A DNA stretch of 64,000 nt from Lamellibrachia columna. Lineage: Eukaryota; Annelida; Polychaeta; Sabellida; Siboglinidae. The stretch lies in NCBI GenBank assembly GCA_963662155.1, contig OY759267.1, positions 38,116,278 to 38,180,277 on the forward strand, read 5' to 3'. A program made the position numbers and the translations under genes. Below, piece by piece: positions 11,641 to 25,847 of this stretch. Under the pieces are notes generated by a model. The model was not told where the DNA came from and searched no databases. It worked only from the letters and a program-made list of their open reading frames with translations. Position 1 is the first letter of the stretch. Each line of letters begins with the position of its first letter.

Positions 11641-13110
11641 GACATAATCGCCTGGATAGAAGTGTGTTCCGGATTCTATTTTACCTATGGTTTTCTCAAA
11701 GCACATAGTTTGAACCATTATAAAAAAGAAAAAAAATGCCTTGAGATAGGTGCACTGGTCTTCTAAGAGGAAATTGCAAAACGGTAAAACACCATCCCAT
11801 AGTTGATATGCACTGACATCGTATATGTCTGTTTCAGATTAAACACAACGTGTTTTCCATACAGTTTTCTATAAGATTGGGTCTGTAATGATATATACAA
11901 TTGGATATGTAATGATATAAACAATATGTCCCAGCTCAGAGTAAACCTTCAACGAAGACTCTGTTCCTCTTGTAACGTCATCGAACGCACCGCCGTTCAT
12001 AGAAAATGTAACGCCATGTATTGGAAACAATGGAGAGAAAGTGCGATATGCTAACTGGTGATGTATGAACGACGCATTTTATTGATGTTTTGTTTTAAAA
12101 CTAAGTTATATGCCAAAGTCTCCTTCGTAGAATGCAAAGGTGCTGCTGCGCAACAATCTAACCTTTTATGAATTAGTGAAATTTTCATGTGAGGTGCTTT
12201 TGCATTAGCCACATTTGCACACGCTCTAGTGTGAACAGAATTTGACAACTTGCTTATTCACCAGAACAAAGAAACACGGCAAGTTGCTTCCTTCACAAAA
12301 GGGTGAGGTAAATTATTGTACTGCTGCACCGCCCTGGCTGTTTCAGTGATTACCATCGCATAAGTTAGCATCGATCACATAGTTGATGTGTCGTGGAAGA
12401 CGGTTCCATCACGTATAGTTCAGATAATGTACGTAGCATTGCCATAGTTTTCAATGCAGCAATGAAAACCCGTGCATCTTCAAAATACCGTACACTGGTT
12501 AATTGTGGACTTGTATTTCAATGTACCATTGCAAAGTGCGACGTGTTTTGACTGAACCAGCGACACAGAAATTGCATCCACGTAGTGTTTGTGTCGTTTA
12601 GAGAATAGCAGGCCAACTAACGTAAACGAAACCATACTGGACGTTAGGGGTATATATATAACAACTCGTTGAACAAAGCGGCATATAAACAATGTCATAC
12701 CTAACAACATCGTACCTTCTGAAGCGTACAACATGTATTTATGACAGATATACCAAAGAGTGTCGTTGGAGATTTTGTTGCCACAAGTTACCACAAGTTG
12801 CCACAGTTAATTCGTTTACACCAGGCTCAAGGTTGTCATGTGTGGAAAGGATCAGTCCCTTTACTTACATTTAAAAGGTATCATATGGTATTATTTGCAA
12901 TGTAATATTATTATCATATATTAAAAGTCATTGCTCATTTGTCAGTGGAATACGGAGATTCATAAGGTTAAGTACATTCGACCCCATACTATTTTGAATA
13001 TACGACTCGTGTGCGACTCGAGTCGTTCTTGAGGACTCGAGTCCCCAGCTCTGGCAGAAACACATGCACACTAAAGTGATCAAGCATGTGTTGAATGAGT
13101 ACCTTTTACT
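11641..13110. other. Intergenic, no recognised genes
   Basis: Short ORFs only. Two close GACTCGAGTC-type palindromic words occur at about 13014-13039. Confidence 0.35.
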
Positions 13111-13540
13111 CATATCAGGTGTGTGTTGTAATGATACCTAACCTTTTATGTGATGACCTACGTGTACTAGTTATTTAACATGTCACTTTTACAAGTTTGT
13201 CACCTCCATTTTGATCTATTTCTACCACTGATATCAAAGGCATTTTCGTTCATTGCACTGTGTCCCTGTTCTTTCAACTTTTGTTGTGTATTCTCTTGCC
13301 TCCTTAACACTTTCCGTGACCACCTGTGGTTACTGATTATGTAATGTGTCCCTGGCAAAAGCACTATAACGCCACTGTGGTCGATTACTGATGTCGTTGA
13401 TAGCACAATGTACTCCCAACACCTAGCCTGATGATGAATAGCTAAAGTTTGCTCATGACGTCCAATGCCAGAAACACATTAACACCATTGTGATTGTTTA
13501 TAGTGACATGTAGTTGCGTTATGACGTATGACTTGCAAAA
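13111..13540. repeat. Dispersed repeat shared with 18870-19150
   Basis: GTGTGTGTTGTAATGATACC (13122 onward) and following words (TAACGxCACTGTGxTC, GTCGTTGATA, GATGATGAAT, ACACCATTxTGATT) recur in the same order at 18870-19150. This suggests two diverged copies of an unnamed interspersed repeat. Confidence 0.5.
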
Positions 13541-14027
13541 CAACGACCTTGACTCAATCTTTCATGTCAGCCTGTAGCTTTGGGGTCACACTGATGAAAT
13601 ATAGCATAATGGCACGGACACGAGTGATATAACAGTGCTAGACGGAACAAATTATAAAGCCCAGTCATTGGATCACAGCACACTCGGAACTTATTACTTT
13701 TTGCTATAATACTCTCAATACACGCTACAATAATAACATTACACCAACCTCTGATATATCGCCACGCCAATGTTTATACACATCCAGCACGGCCGTACTT
13801 AGCATTATAGCTTATTGTCACAATGGAGTTTCAATTGACGAAGTCTCCGCTTTATTTTGATGATTCCTCTAGTACAAACATTTCTTATAGAAACAGAAGA
13901 TGCAATTTGTGAAAATGTAAGCACAATGTTCAAGCATTGTTATATACTGATGCGATATAAGCAGCATGTTTTCAAAGCAGGTAGAAATTAAAATTGACCA
14001 AAGATTTGGTGTTGAATTGAAATTATA

Positions 14028-14132
<105 letters not shown>

Positions 14133-14250
14133 CGTATATATTACGACAGACATCTTGTTCTCGTTTAAAATGTATTTTAATGACTTGGCAGCAATGGTCA
14201 CAGAGTGGAACTCGATGCGTCCACGAAGCAGTAATGTCGCTGTCCTCTGT

Positions 14251-14465
14251 CTACCCGCCGATACATCTTCCACGCGAGTGCACCATTGCAACTTCTGAGG
14301 CGGATAGCTCCGCCCGCGCGAAGCTCACCTAGAACGTCGAACAGAGGATGTTTTATAACTGCAGTATGATCAGCAGTCATACTTCTGCACGTTTATTCTC
14401 AACATTACATTATATGTTGAATAAACGCACGCACGCACACGCACACGCACACGCACACGCACACG

Positions 14466-14546
<81 letters not shown>

Positions 14547-14565
14547 AGAGAGAGGGAGAGGAGAG

Positions 14566-14645
<80 letters not shown>

Positions 14646-17432
14646 GGGAAGATATAGAGAAAGTAGTGCGGGAAGGAGGGATGGGCAGTGAGAAGGTCGT
14701 ACGTACTATTAAGATATCGGAAACTAGTCGTGGTGCTTACCGAATCCATTGACCCCAGGAAATCGCTGTCGCCGCCGCAGCTATCGCTTCCCACGATCAT
14801 CGGACCGTCGAGTGACTGGATTTTGCCTGCAAGCAAAGCATGCACTGCCAGCACTGTATCTTAATTAATTGTCATTCTAGGTAAAGTTGCTCATATAGGA
14901 GCTTTAAACAGGTACCCATTTGGTTGATCTAGCTCAACATATGATCGACATCTCGGTTCAAGACAGTTTTCTTTCGATTATTGTTTATTCCTCGTTGATC
15001 GTTCTCCTAAACCAAATATCTTGCTATGATATCCCTTCCTCTATTAGAGCATGAAGAAAACTGGTTCAGGAGAAAAATGAAGGAAACAATAAATATCCCA
15101 CCAGACGTCCACCAGTTTGTGTCACATGACCTCTGTCATGCCCTTTGCGATACGAATAGTGTCGACAAAAAGAATACAACATGCCATTGATTAAAGAAGG
15201 AAAACTGATGGCCATAAATAACATAAGAACAACTCGAATAAAACACGGATGTCGACAAGCAAAAACGATATTGTCGAGTCCTGACGGGTTTAGTTATTTT
15301 GAGATGGTAAACGAGCTTGACGCCATGTTAGAAACCAGCAGATCAAGTGTCATGTCTACAAACAAGGTCACCTCGCGTTGGCAGTTCCTCCTTTAGATCT
15401 CCGTTAACGTAGATTCTCAGTCGGCCATTCCCATTCGCCGGATTCGCTGAGAACGTGACGGCGACGTGGTTGAACGCAGTTTGAGACAGCTGCCGTAAAA
15501 GAGAAAGGGACACTGCGTCAATCCTCATCCAACGGATGTTACTACCGACAACAGTAGAGAAGGTGTAACGAAAAAGTTAATTAAACGTTTCACTCTCTCT
15601 CTCTCTGGACCACTTCTACTTTAAGCAGAAAGCTCGCACGAAAACGACAGTTGTTTGTTTACGCATTTGACCTAGTCAAAAACTTTCGTTTACGGGGAAT
15701 TATATCAATAGGAAACGTCTCCGTATGTCGAAAATCAACACAAATCCTTGTGAATGCCACAAACGACCCCACCGTTGGTACAAGACGTGCATATTCATCA
15801 ACGCCCGTTTTCACTTTCACTTTCAGCTCCACATCACTGATGCTGCTGATGACGATAGAACTAGTGGACAAACAATGCATGGATTAATACGTTATTCTGC
15901 AATGAACAGATAATCCATCTAGCGTATGTACATGTATTACGCTACTCCTAGACGTTTGTATCTCCGGCGTCAAACTTTTAGTGGTCATCTACGACTCCAG
16001 GAAGGTGTTGTAACACTTTGATGTTTTTAGAAATTCAACCCATTATCACCCTGTATCGCATAATTACGCTGAATTTTATATTCTTCGCAACGCTGTGCGT
16101 GTTTTCTACGATTGTTCCAAATTACGTACACTCCTTCGCAACACTGTGCGTGTTTTCTACGATTGTTCCAAATGCAATGGCGTAACAAGTCGTAGGCATC
16201 AACGGTGTAACCAAGCCAAACAATCTCTTATGCCACTTCGGCATCTTTGATTTGTTTAATCAATATGTGGCTCCAGCTGCAGTCGAACAAGCCACCAGCT
16301 GATCTACGGACGAACGTTACACCGCTGAGCCATCGCGCTGGACTCGACGCTGTCTAATTTGTAGCCGAACAATACACATACCTCTCCTCGCATTGGCCCG
16401 TGCTGAGGATCATCATGCACGAATAAGGGAATTCTGCCTTCTTCTTGAACCACAGACTGATTGACAGCTTGTTGAAGCTGTTGCCCCAGAAGAACGGGAT
16501 CTTCAAGCGGGAGTTTAGTCCGAAGCGACCGCCTTTGTTGGCGACACCGTTGGGGTCCGCGCTGACGCCGCGGATGTCCAGCCACACGTGGTTTGTGGAT
16601 GTGAACTTGCCATACCTTGCCATGTCGAACGTGATGCATGTCAGCGGATTCGTGCCTGCGGTGAATAGATGGGCAAGTATATAATGGCAAGCTGATGCTC
16701 ACGAAAAAAAATTATTTTACACAAAACGTCACATTGAATAAAGTGCACAACCTAATTGCAATAACAAATGTCTCACGTTAGAATGGAGTTCGAGGTCGAC
16801 TACAAGATTAGATAGAATGAAACACAATTTTTGCTAAATTTCCCAGAAATGTGTCAATGTGGTCGTAGAATCTAGTGAATATTTCGATCCGGAACCGCAA
16901 CATTAACGTTATGGGAACGTTCGATGTGTAATCATTATTACCATTTTAAATCAATCCAAAAAGTTGCATTCCCGGAACGCAATAGACCCATCCCAAAACG
17001 TATTTGTTTTAACCATACGAACTCGTTGCGTTTAAGCTTTCATGCTATCTAGGTAGCTAATTCTCTCTCCAAGACTTACGGTGTTCTTTGTGTTTTTTCG
17101 TGCAACAATTTGGGGGTATTTAATTACGTTTCATTAGCATAAAGTGCATCATAATGAAGAACTAACTGGCCCGAAGACTGGTCCGGAAGGTTTGCGAAGA
17201 AGGCTTCATTAAACAATCGTTTGAAATAGGATGAACGTATCGAAACACAATTAGAATAACTATACAATTTAAAAACGGCCCAGCACACAACTGACATATA
17301 AAAAAGTTAACGAAATGTGGTAATAGGACAGCACCAGCGAGTAATTCTATATGTAAATATGATCTACTCACCAACGCTTTGGTCGACAGCGACCACTGAC
17401 AACACGGCCGCAAACAGCACCCACAGAGCCAT
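14251..17432 (-). CDS. Small secreted LamG-like (concanavalin A-like) protein
   Basis: Complete six-exon gene on the minus strand: 17432-17372, 16655-16382, 15836-15773, 15489-15372, 14826-14741, 14328-14251 (TAG). The model gives 226 residues. The start MALWVLFAAVLSVVAVDQSVG is a clear signal peptide. The rest is one LamG-like jelly roll: LTCITFDMA, SISLWFKKK, FNHVAVTFSANP, LRIYVNGDL, GPMIVGSDSCGGDSDFLGS, then FARAELSASEVAMV and a terminal CIGG. The last block fits the final strand and helix of Laminin_G_3-type domains. Exon junction phases (1,2,0,1,0) equal those of the plus-strand copy at 1-2942, so the two are duplicates. Exon 3 (15836-15773) is the least certain: it closes both phases but is shorter than its counterpart (64 against 88 nt). 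No catalytic residues are seen; a binding role such as adhesion or recognition is inference. Confidence 0.8.
14423..14641. repeat. Composite (CACG)n/(GA)n microsatellite
   Basis: CA/CG repeats (about 14425-14473) pass directly into about 165 bp of nearly pure GA, in the last intron of the minus-strand LamG-like gene. The purine strand could form triplex DNA. Confidence 0.95.
16080..16172. repeat. Tandem duplication, ~50-bp unit x2
   Basis: CTTCGCAACxCTGTGCGTG followed by TTTTCTACGATTGTTCCAAA occurs twice in a row, in an intron of the LamG-like gene. The flanking words (GAAATTCAxCC, ATTACCCT-like) resemble 22400-22470, so a dispersed repeat may be involved. Confidence 0.75.
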
Positions 17433-18062
17433 AGTGGGTGATAGCTTAGGAAGAGGTGAGACATGGTTAGTGGCGTCATGTATATGTCTTTATTCCCAGA
17501 TGCATACAGTACCATTGCTAACATCCACTTGTCTAATTTAATGTTAATTGGTCTGAGATACGTACGTCTACACATTTTAAGTTCGTATCAACCAGCATAA
17601 TCGCTTATTTGTTTAATATGCAAAATCCGTTTTTTTTACATTAATATATGCATCCAAGTATGTTACTAGCTCATTTGTGTTAACAAGATAATTAATGTTA
17701 TGAAAATATTTAATGCATAACTGTTTATATAACTTTTTTTCTGGCTTCCCACATCAAATTACAGTATGTCCACCATTCTACCCGCTACTTACATGTGCTG
17801 ATAAGTCACCGATAACGAGATGTGCCGATTAGGAGGATAACTGCTCCGACGACGTTGAAGAACTGTTCGGTTCTCTCATGTACATGTCGACATACACAGA
17901 AACACAGGGCGATCCTGGTTGTGTCGACGGGGCTGTGGTGTTTATGACGAATCACATGTCATGCATGTGACATGAAATTGACATAATACGATGTCATCAA
18001 TCTTCAAAAAGTCCTGGTAATATACGAGCAGGTCTTTCATCGCCAGAACATGCGGCTACGCG
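17433..18062. promoter_or_regulatory. 5' flank of minus-strand LamG-like gene
   Basis: Sequence upstream of the ATG at 17432. I see no TATA box or other element that I can defend. Confidence 0.25.
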
Positions 18063-18313
18063 TAGATTAGTGGTTGTATAACCAGCCCTGCAGTTTACCC
18101 ACAGGGGGTAGGGTGTGTCGAAATACATCAACGATAGGGTGATTCATTACGGGTGCATTTTACACCTGCTCACTCACCTTGGGGTGTTCAGTGTATAGCC
18201 ACCAACGGTGCATGATAATCAACGAATACTGTTGCTTTAAGACGGCATGTCAACACCATAGTAATAGATTACTACTTCCGTTGAAGGCTAAACGTCGCCC
18301 ACTGCGTCGTGTG

Positions 18314-18446
<133 letters not shown>

Positions 18447-19207
18447 CGTCTGTGCCAATATGTATGCATGTGTGTGTGTGTCTCATTCTCCCCCTCTTTC
18501 CATCGCTCCCTCTCTCCCTCTCTCCCTTTCTCCCTCTCTCCCCCCTCCCCATTCTCTCTCTCTCTCGTCCTCTCTCCATATCCCTCTCTCCTTCTCTCTC
18601 TCTTTCCCTCTCTCCATTTCTATCTCTCCAACTTTCCCTTCCTGTCACCACCAGTCTGCCTTTTGTTCACTGCAGACACATTTCCCTCCCATGTGTCCAT
18701 GTTCTCATATATCACGTGTGTTTTGATGTGGTAACGCATTATATGCTGATCTACGAGTACTGGTTATTTTTTGCAACATTTGCAACAGTTTGCCAATGTC
18801 AATGTTATAAATTACGTCAGCCATCGATAGTCATGTCAAAATCGTTCGCAACACTTTTTCCCTGTTCATACAACCAGGGTGTGTGTTGTAATGCTACCTA
18901 ACACGTTTCGTGATGATCATTGCACAGGTATGTTTATTTTAAACTTCACTTGCAACAAAACATGCTAACGTCACTGTGATCACTTACTAAATATGCACTG
19001 GCGTTGATAATTCACGAGTTCCCTTTTTTTACTCGGTGTGTGTACTGCCTAATAGCAAGTGTGATGATGAATGAGATGTGTTCTTTGTGACGTTCACTGC
19101 CAGAAAGGTACACACACCATTCTGATTCGTACATATAATTGATGTTAACATCAGAAGAAGCCGTAAGTGTGTTTTATATAGCGGGCGTTTTTCTAGTATA
19201 ACAGTTT

Positions 19208-19447
<240 letters not shown>

Positions 19448-19867
19448 AGGGGAGGGAGAGCGAGAGGGAAAGATATATATAGAGAGATAGATAGAAATGA
19501 AATGGAGAGGGGGGGGAGATATTTGGAGAGAGGGAGGAAATTGGGGAGTGGGAGACACACACACGCACGCGCACGCGCACGCGCACGCGCACGCGCACAC
19601 ACACACACACACACAGCACACGACGCAGTGGGCGACGTTTAGCTTGCCTTCAACGGAAGTAGTAATCTATTACTATGGTGTTGGCATGCCGTCTTAAAGC
19701 AACAGTATTCGTTGATCATCATGCACCGTTGGTGGCTATACACTGAACACCCCAAGGTGAGTGAGAAGGTGTAAAATGCACCCGTAATGAATCACCCTAT
19801 CGTTGATGTATTTCGACACACCCTACCCCCTGTGGGTAAACTGCAGGGCTGGTTATGCAACCACTAA

Positions 19868-19985
<118 letters not shown>

Positions 19986-20220
19986 AGTGTGTGTGTGTGT
20001 GTGTGGTGTGTGCGCGCATGTGTGTGTTATTGTACAGTGCAGAGCAGTGGAGTGTGTTTATATGTGCTGTGTGCGTGTGTAGAGTTGTTTGTATCTATAT
20101 ACATCTGAATGTGTATTGTTATTAACATTGATGTCGATAGAAACCACTGGTAATACAAGGATGTATTTCCGTACCCTGCTATAGGCGTGGTTATTTTGTT
20201 AAACGTCAGGTGCAACGATA

Positions 20221-21076
20221 GTTGGGCTACGGTGGTTGGGGTACTACAATGATTGGGTTGTGGTGCTCAGGGTACTGCGATAGTCGGGCTACGGTGGTCA
20301 GGGTAATACGATGGTTGGGCTGCGGCGGTTAGGGTACTACGATGGTTGGGTTGTGGTGCTCAGGGTACTGCGATGGTTGGACTGCGGTGGTGAGGGTACT
20401 ACGATGGTTGGGCTGCGGTGGTGAGGGTACTACAATGGTTCGGATGTGGTGTTCGCGGTACTACGACGGTTGCGTAGGTGGTCTGGATATTACAATGATT
20501 GGGTTGTGGTGCTCAGGGTACTGCGATAGTTGGGCTGCGGTGGTGAGAGTACTACGATAGTTGGACTGCGGTGGTGAGAGTACTACGATGGTTGGGCAGC
20601 GGTGGTGAGAGTACTACGATGGTTGGGCAGCGGTGGTGAGAGTACTACGATGGTTGGACTGCGGTGGTGAGAGTACTACGATGGTTGGGCAGCGGTGGTG
20701 AGAGTACTACGATGGTTGGGCAGCGGTGGTGAGAGTACTACGATGGTTGGGCAGCGGTGGTGAGAGTACTACGATGGTTGGGCAGCGGTGGTCAGAGTAC
20801 TAGGATTGTTGGACTGGGGCGGTCAGGGTACTACGATGGTTGGGCTGCGGTGGTGAGGGTACTACGATCGTTGGACTGCGGTGGTGAGGGTACTACGATG
20901 GGTAGGCTGCGGTGGTGAGGGTACGACGATGGTTGGTCTGCAGTGGTGAGGGTACTACGATGGGTAGGCTGCGGTGGTGAGGGTACTACGATGGTTGGAC
21001 TGCACTGGTGAGGATGGCAAGAGTGCTACGTCGGTTGGTCTGAAGGTGGCGATGGTACTACTACGGTTGGGCTAAG
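20221..21076. repeat. 31-bp minisatellite, about 27 copies
   Basis: The unit has the form GTACTACGATGGTTGGGCTG followed by CGGTGGTGAGG. The centre (20580-20800) is highly homogeneous, with a GGGCAGCGG variant in consecutive units, and the edges are diverged. Confidence 0.93.
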
Positions 21077-21599
21077 CTTTACTGAGAGATGCATTTCGCC
21101 ATTATTAAATGCACGCACGCTCTTAGGCACGCACGCATGCACACGTCTGAATGATCCACACTCACCTGCTAGACAATGTCAAGTTGTCCAGTAAGAGAAC
21201 GTGACGCAAGGTCAGCATTCCCGAAGAAACACGTGCAATCAACTTCACTCCTCTGTCGGGTTACGCAGTAAAGCTTGGGCACACAAAGACCGTGGTCCAA
21301 GCTACTCCATCCTTCCAACTTCTAAAGAATGTTGGGTGACTTACTGGCTATCTGTGGTAATCGTCACACCTCCGCACGGCGCTGAAGATAGTCCGTCGTT
21401 GTCTTTATCACTTTTGTTTTCTGCTGCAGTACTTTGTGTATTTTGGATTCATTCTCTACAAGAGGAATTGTCTCGTCTGCCGTCGGTTTCTCCTTTTTGT
21501 TCCACCTGAAACCGAGAAGACGAAGTGACATTTAATATCGACAGGGTCATGGAGCACATGTTCTCTCCGCCTCTACGCATTTCAGTGTCTCCCTCTCTG

Positions 21600-21628
21600 C
21601 CATTCTCTCTATCTCTCTCTCTCTCTCT

Positions 21629-21664
<36 letters not shown>

Positions 21665-21843
21665 TCTCTCTCTCCTCCCATTTCTCTGCTACCCTATTCC
21701 CACAGTGCAAACAAAACTCGATCAACTTTCATGCTGACTTTATGGGACGTAAAGAAGCATCTCAGGGTAAACGTTCCAATAGTATTAATATGTAGACTAA
21801 CCTTATTTACTGGGCGCTCGTACGTACGTGCGTGCGTGCGGGC

Positions 21844-21901
<58 letters not shown>
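21600..21901. repeat. (CT)n and (CGTG)n microsatellites
   Basis: CT-rich tract at 21600-21680 and a nearly pure CGTG tetranucleotide array at about 21823-21901. Confidence 0.9.
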
Positions 21902-23120
21902 AATAGTGTGGGCATAGCTATACTAGTGACGTACCTCGCATGTATTCGTGCAAGTAGCCTCGCTTGTAGAGGAAAGCGACAGTACAGGTTAGACTTATAT
22001 CGAAGACGACTGGAAGCAAACGGACTGCAATTGCAGCAGAAGAACATCACTCGTGTCGTACGTATACGTGTGTGTGGACTCATATGAAGGGTTGTCTTTG
22101 GTGAACGATGAGCATCGTTGGACATTTTTTGAAGGTAAGGATATAATTTTTCACTGACCTCGCCAGCTGTCCTATATTATGTGTTCGAGTTTGCAAAATG
22201 AAGGGGCATTATGAAAAAAGGAAATATATGACATCAGCATGGAAAAAAGGTCATACTATTTGTATTTTCGAACTATGTTTTAACCACCAGAATACCAAGA
22301 ACCCCCTGCAACAGCCTTGCACTTGGTGACACACATATAACTGTCAGCGTATAAATTCAGTTAGTCTGCGACCCCATGGTCGGGTTGTCTGTTTAAATGT
22401 TTTTCGAAATTCACCCACTATTACCCTTTCTACGAACAATCGAATTACCCTTTGTATTCAGTGTGTACAGCTGACGACCACACTACGCGAAAAATTACGT
22501 ACAATAGTTCACAGCGTCATGCGTCTTTTTTATTATCCAAAGTTACGTCATACAAGGCAAGGCGTCGCTACACGTTACTATTACTGCCACTATTACGTCG
22601 TTCATTCAGTGGTAACACCATGTAACATGTAACAAGGCATTGATGGATATTTATGCTGTAATGTTGTGTGTCTTGACATTTTCCAGTCACGGGCCAACCA
22701 GTTTCCACAGACCACCCTAAGGATTCTCAGCGAGTCAAAATAGTTGCTCCACTTAGCGGGTCTAACGGAGACAGTGCGACTACAATACTGATATATTATA
22801 GATATCAGTGCGGTTTACCCTAGTCTTACGAATGTTCTTGAAGTTGATGCTCTTATGTGCTTAGGAGACATTCCTTACGGGATACTGCACGCTTTTGTCA
22901 AATTATTCGCATACCAAATAACCGTTTAGAACACGTTCGAAGAACGACTGTCACGAATAGTTTAGCTGTACGCAGTCAGCAGCGACAAAGTAAATGTGAG
23001 AATGCGCTCTAAACCAGCTGACGTAGATCAGCATACAGGTTCGTTTGTAGTCTTACGGATTTCTGTTACCAGTATCGCATGTGTGCAGTGTGCACCATTC
23101 GGGGTTGGCATGTATGTAGG
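21902..23120. other. Intergenic, no recognised genes
   Basis: Only short ORFs. Sequence at 22400-22570 weakly resembles 16020-16170, so it may be a dispersed repeat. Confidence 0.35.
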
Positions 23121-23121
23121 G

Positions 23122-23275
23122 AGCGGTGGTCTAATTGTCGAGAGGACGGTGGTTCGATTCCACCTACGCCGTTTCGAAGCTTGGGGCAATTCGTTACCCA
23201 CTTTGCCTGTGTCTTTTGGAACAGACACTAAAAGTCGTTGGTCCAAACTCCTGCGATAGGCCAATATTGGGTTGT
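23122..23275 (+). mobile_element. tRNA-derived SINE (family B)
   Basis: The head has an A-box-like TGGTCTAATTGTCGAGAGG and a good B box GGTTCGATTCC (23150-23160). The body contains TGTGTCTTTTGGAACAGACA, which corresponds to the TGTCTTTCxGAxGAGACA core in the copies at 42092-42315 and 55325-55740. Confidence 0.7.
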
Positions 23276-25175
23276 TAGGAGCATAATTACTTGAGACCTG
23301 AGATATACGTCAATACATGATAGTCTGTAGAGATCAGTGGAATATGGTTATACGATGCTTGGTCGTGTAATGGCGCCACTAGCGAGACAACGACCGACTG
23401 GTAATCGGTTACTTAAAGGTGCTTAATAAATGAGATGTTTTTGCTAGTGACTGTAGCTCTTCTTGTTTTCGTTTTGCATTTCTGTCTCTCTTAGGCATGA
23501 CTGGCAGGATATCGACCTGGACAAATTAGATGGTTAAATGTAATAACTAACTCAGGAAAAGCATGTCTATTTGAAACACTTTTATAGTGGAATTACAATG
23601 CGAGCGGCGACATGCTCTAGACTCTAGACATAAATATACTGAAGATATAGGCCTAAGGCAGAAAAGAGAATAATACAAAACATGCATACCATGTCTATCA
23701 ATCAAATGGTTGGCTAAGTACATAACAAATCAAAATATAGAAAATACGTACTTCCAAAAGTGACATGTGCAAATGTTGATTACATTTTATGTTAATATGT
23801 GGACCACCACCTTTTGAGTAACTTTCCAAAAGTTGAAGTCCCTGCTGACCGCCAACTTTCCATCTCACATGTAGACCACTATCAACTACTCATACATTTT
23901 AAAATCTATTTGTTTAGTATGTATACAATATGCTTCTTTGAGTTACCATGCTTAAAATTTTTATTTCTCAAAGATGCGGAGAATGAATTGGCTAGGTTAC
24001 TGCCTCAATAAAATTCTACCCTGACAGGTTTATGGCTGTTGTGATGTTTGTATCATCTTAACTACAAGAGGGATCATTATTAAAATGTGATTATTTTGTG
24101 ATATTTGTTAAACGTTTCCAATTGCTTTCGTTGGACACTGCACACACTTTGCCAGGTTTATTTATTATTTAAAAAAAAAACAGCCGACTGAAAGGTTGTT
24201 GATACATCGTTAATCCCCGCCCGCTCGCTCTCGACCAATGGTAATAGCAAATGGGCATGCATGTACACATATTTACATATACATAATCATTAGCTATTCT
24301 AGCACCGGAACACTGACGTCATAAGTAGACACTTCTATGGCTATGGTATGGCTATGCCAACGCACGTTTTCAGTTCTTCGCATGAACTGTATGAAGAAGC
24401 CATTCGGCAATACGTCACTGTTAATGCTATGATGCTATTACATTCCTCACTTCCTGTCGCATGCATTAACATAAACACACCATAACTCGGGTACTACTGC
24501 CTATGTCCATGATATTGCCATTATTCTTCGACTTTCGAGTCGAAAGTAAACCTCACCATTCGAGACGCATCGAACATGAAAATGGTAACATGAAAATAGT
24601 AACCTGGCATCTAGTTATGGAACAGGAAATATAAAGCCTTTTTTGAAAATAAAAGATTCCCCTCTGAGCCATATCAATAAATTGATCTTTTGTAGACATA
24701 TTGCCCTTCTTTAACTTTGGTACTTTCTTGATTTTGCCACCAATGAAAATTAACTAAATCACACTAACAAGAAGAATACAAATTATGACCTACATTAATA
24801 CAAGGGGCTGGTTAAGGAGAATGGGGGCACGCATTGGGGGGGCAAGTTGGTTTGACTGGGGGGGCAAATGAAAGGGCTGGGGGGTCTCATTTCAAATAAA
24901 TTTAGCGAAAAACCAAACCTACCTAGTATCCACTGCAACATGCTAGCTAGTATGTGCAACTTTTGAATGTAGTTTTTTGACAAACCATTAAGTTAGTTAA
25001 TGCTTGTTCAAGCATAAACTTAATTGAAAATCGAAATGCTGAAAAATCACGATTTTCTTCCTTGGTGAATTTTTTTAACTTTGTCATGTGATCGGCGAGA
25101 GGATGGAAGTCACGTCCATGGTCGACATTGACCCACACAGTGTTTACCATTTGGATATCCATATATTACTATAAT
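23276..25175. other. Intergenic, no recognised genes; one G-rich tract
   Basis: No supportable coding region. A cluster of G runs lies at 24804-24884. Confidence 0.35.
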
Positions 25176-25628
<453 letters not shown>

Positions 25629-25639
25629 TATGTACATAA

Positions 25640-25847
25640 ATATGTGTGTGTGTTTGTGTGTTCGTGTGTGCGTGTGTGCGTGTATGCGTGTATGGGTGTG
25701 TGCGTGTGTGCGTATATGCGTGTGCGTGTGCGTGTGCGTGTGCGTGTGCGTGTGCGTGTGCGTGTGCGTGTGCGTGTGCGTGTGCGTGTGCGTGTGCGTG
25801 TGCGTGTGCGTGTGCGTGTGCGTGTGCGTGTGCGTGTGTGTGTGTAC
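25640..25847. repeat. (GTGTGC)n microsatellite
   Basis: About 130 bp of the hexamer GTGTGC at 25715-25840, preceded by a degenerate version. It abuts the long TA block. Confidence 0.96.

Noticed and set aside
14348..14854. Glu-Arg and Ser-Leu rich ORFs
   Set aside because: Microsatellite frames in an intron of the LamG-like gene.
20221..21076. 31-bp repeat as a CRISPR-like array
   Set aside because: No unique spacers between repeats; the units are directly tandem, and the genome is animal nuclear DNA.
23122..23180. Functional tRNA gene
   Set aside because: A and B boxes are present, but the cloverleaf cannot be closed and the body matches SINE copies elsewhere in the window.
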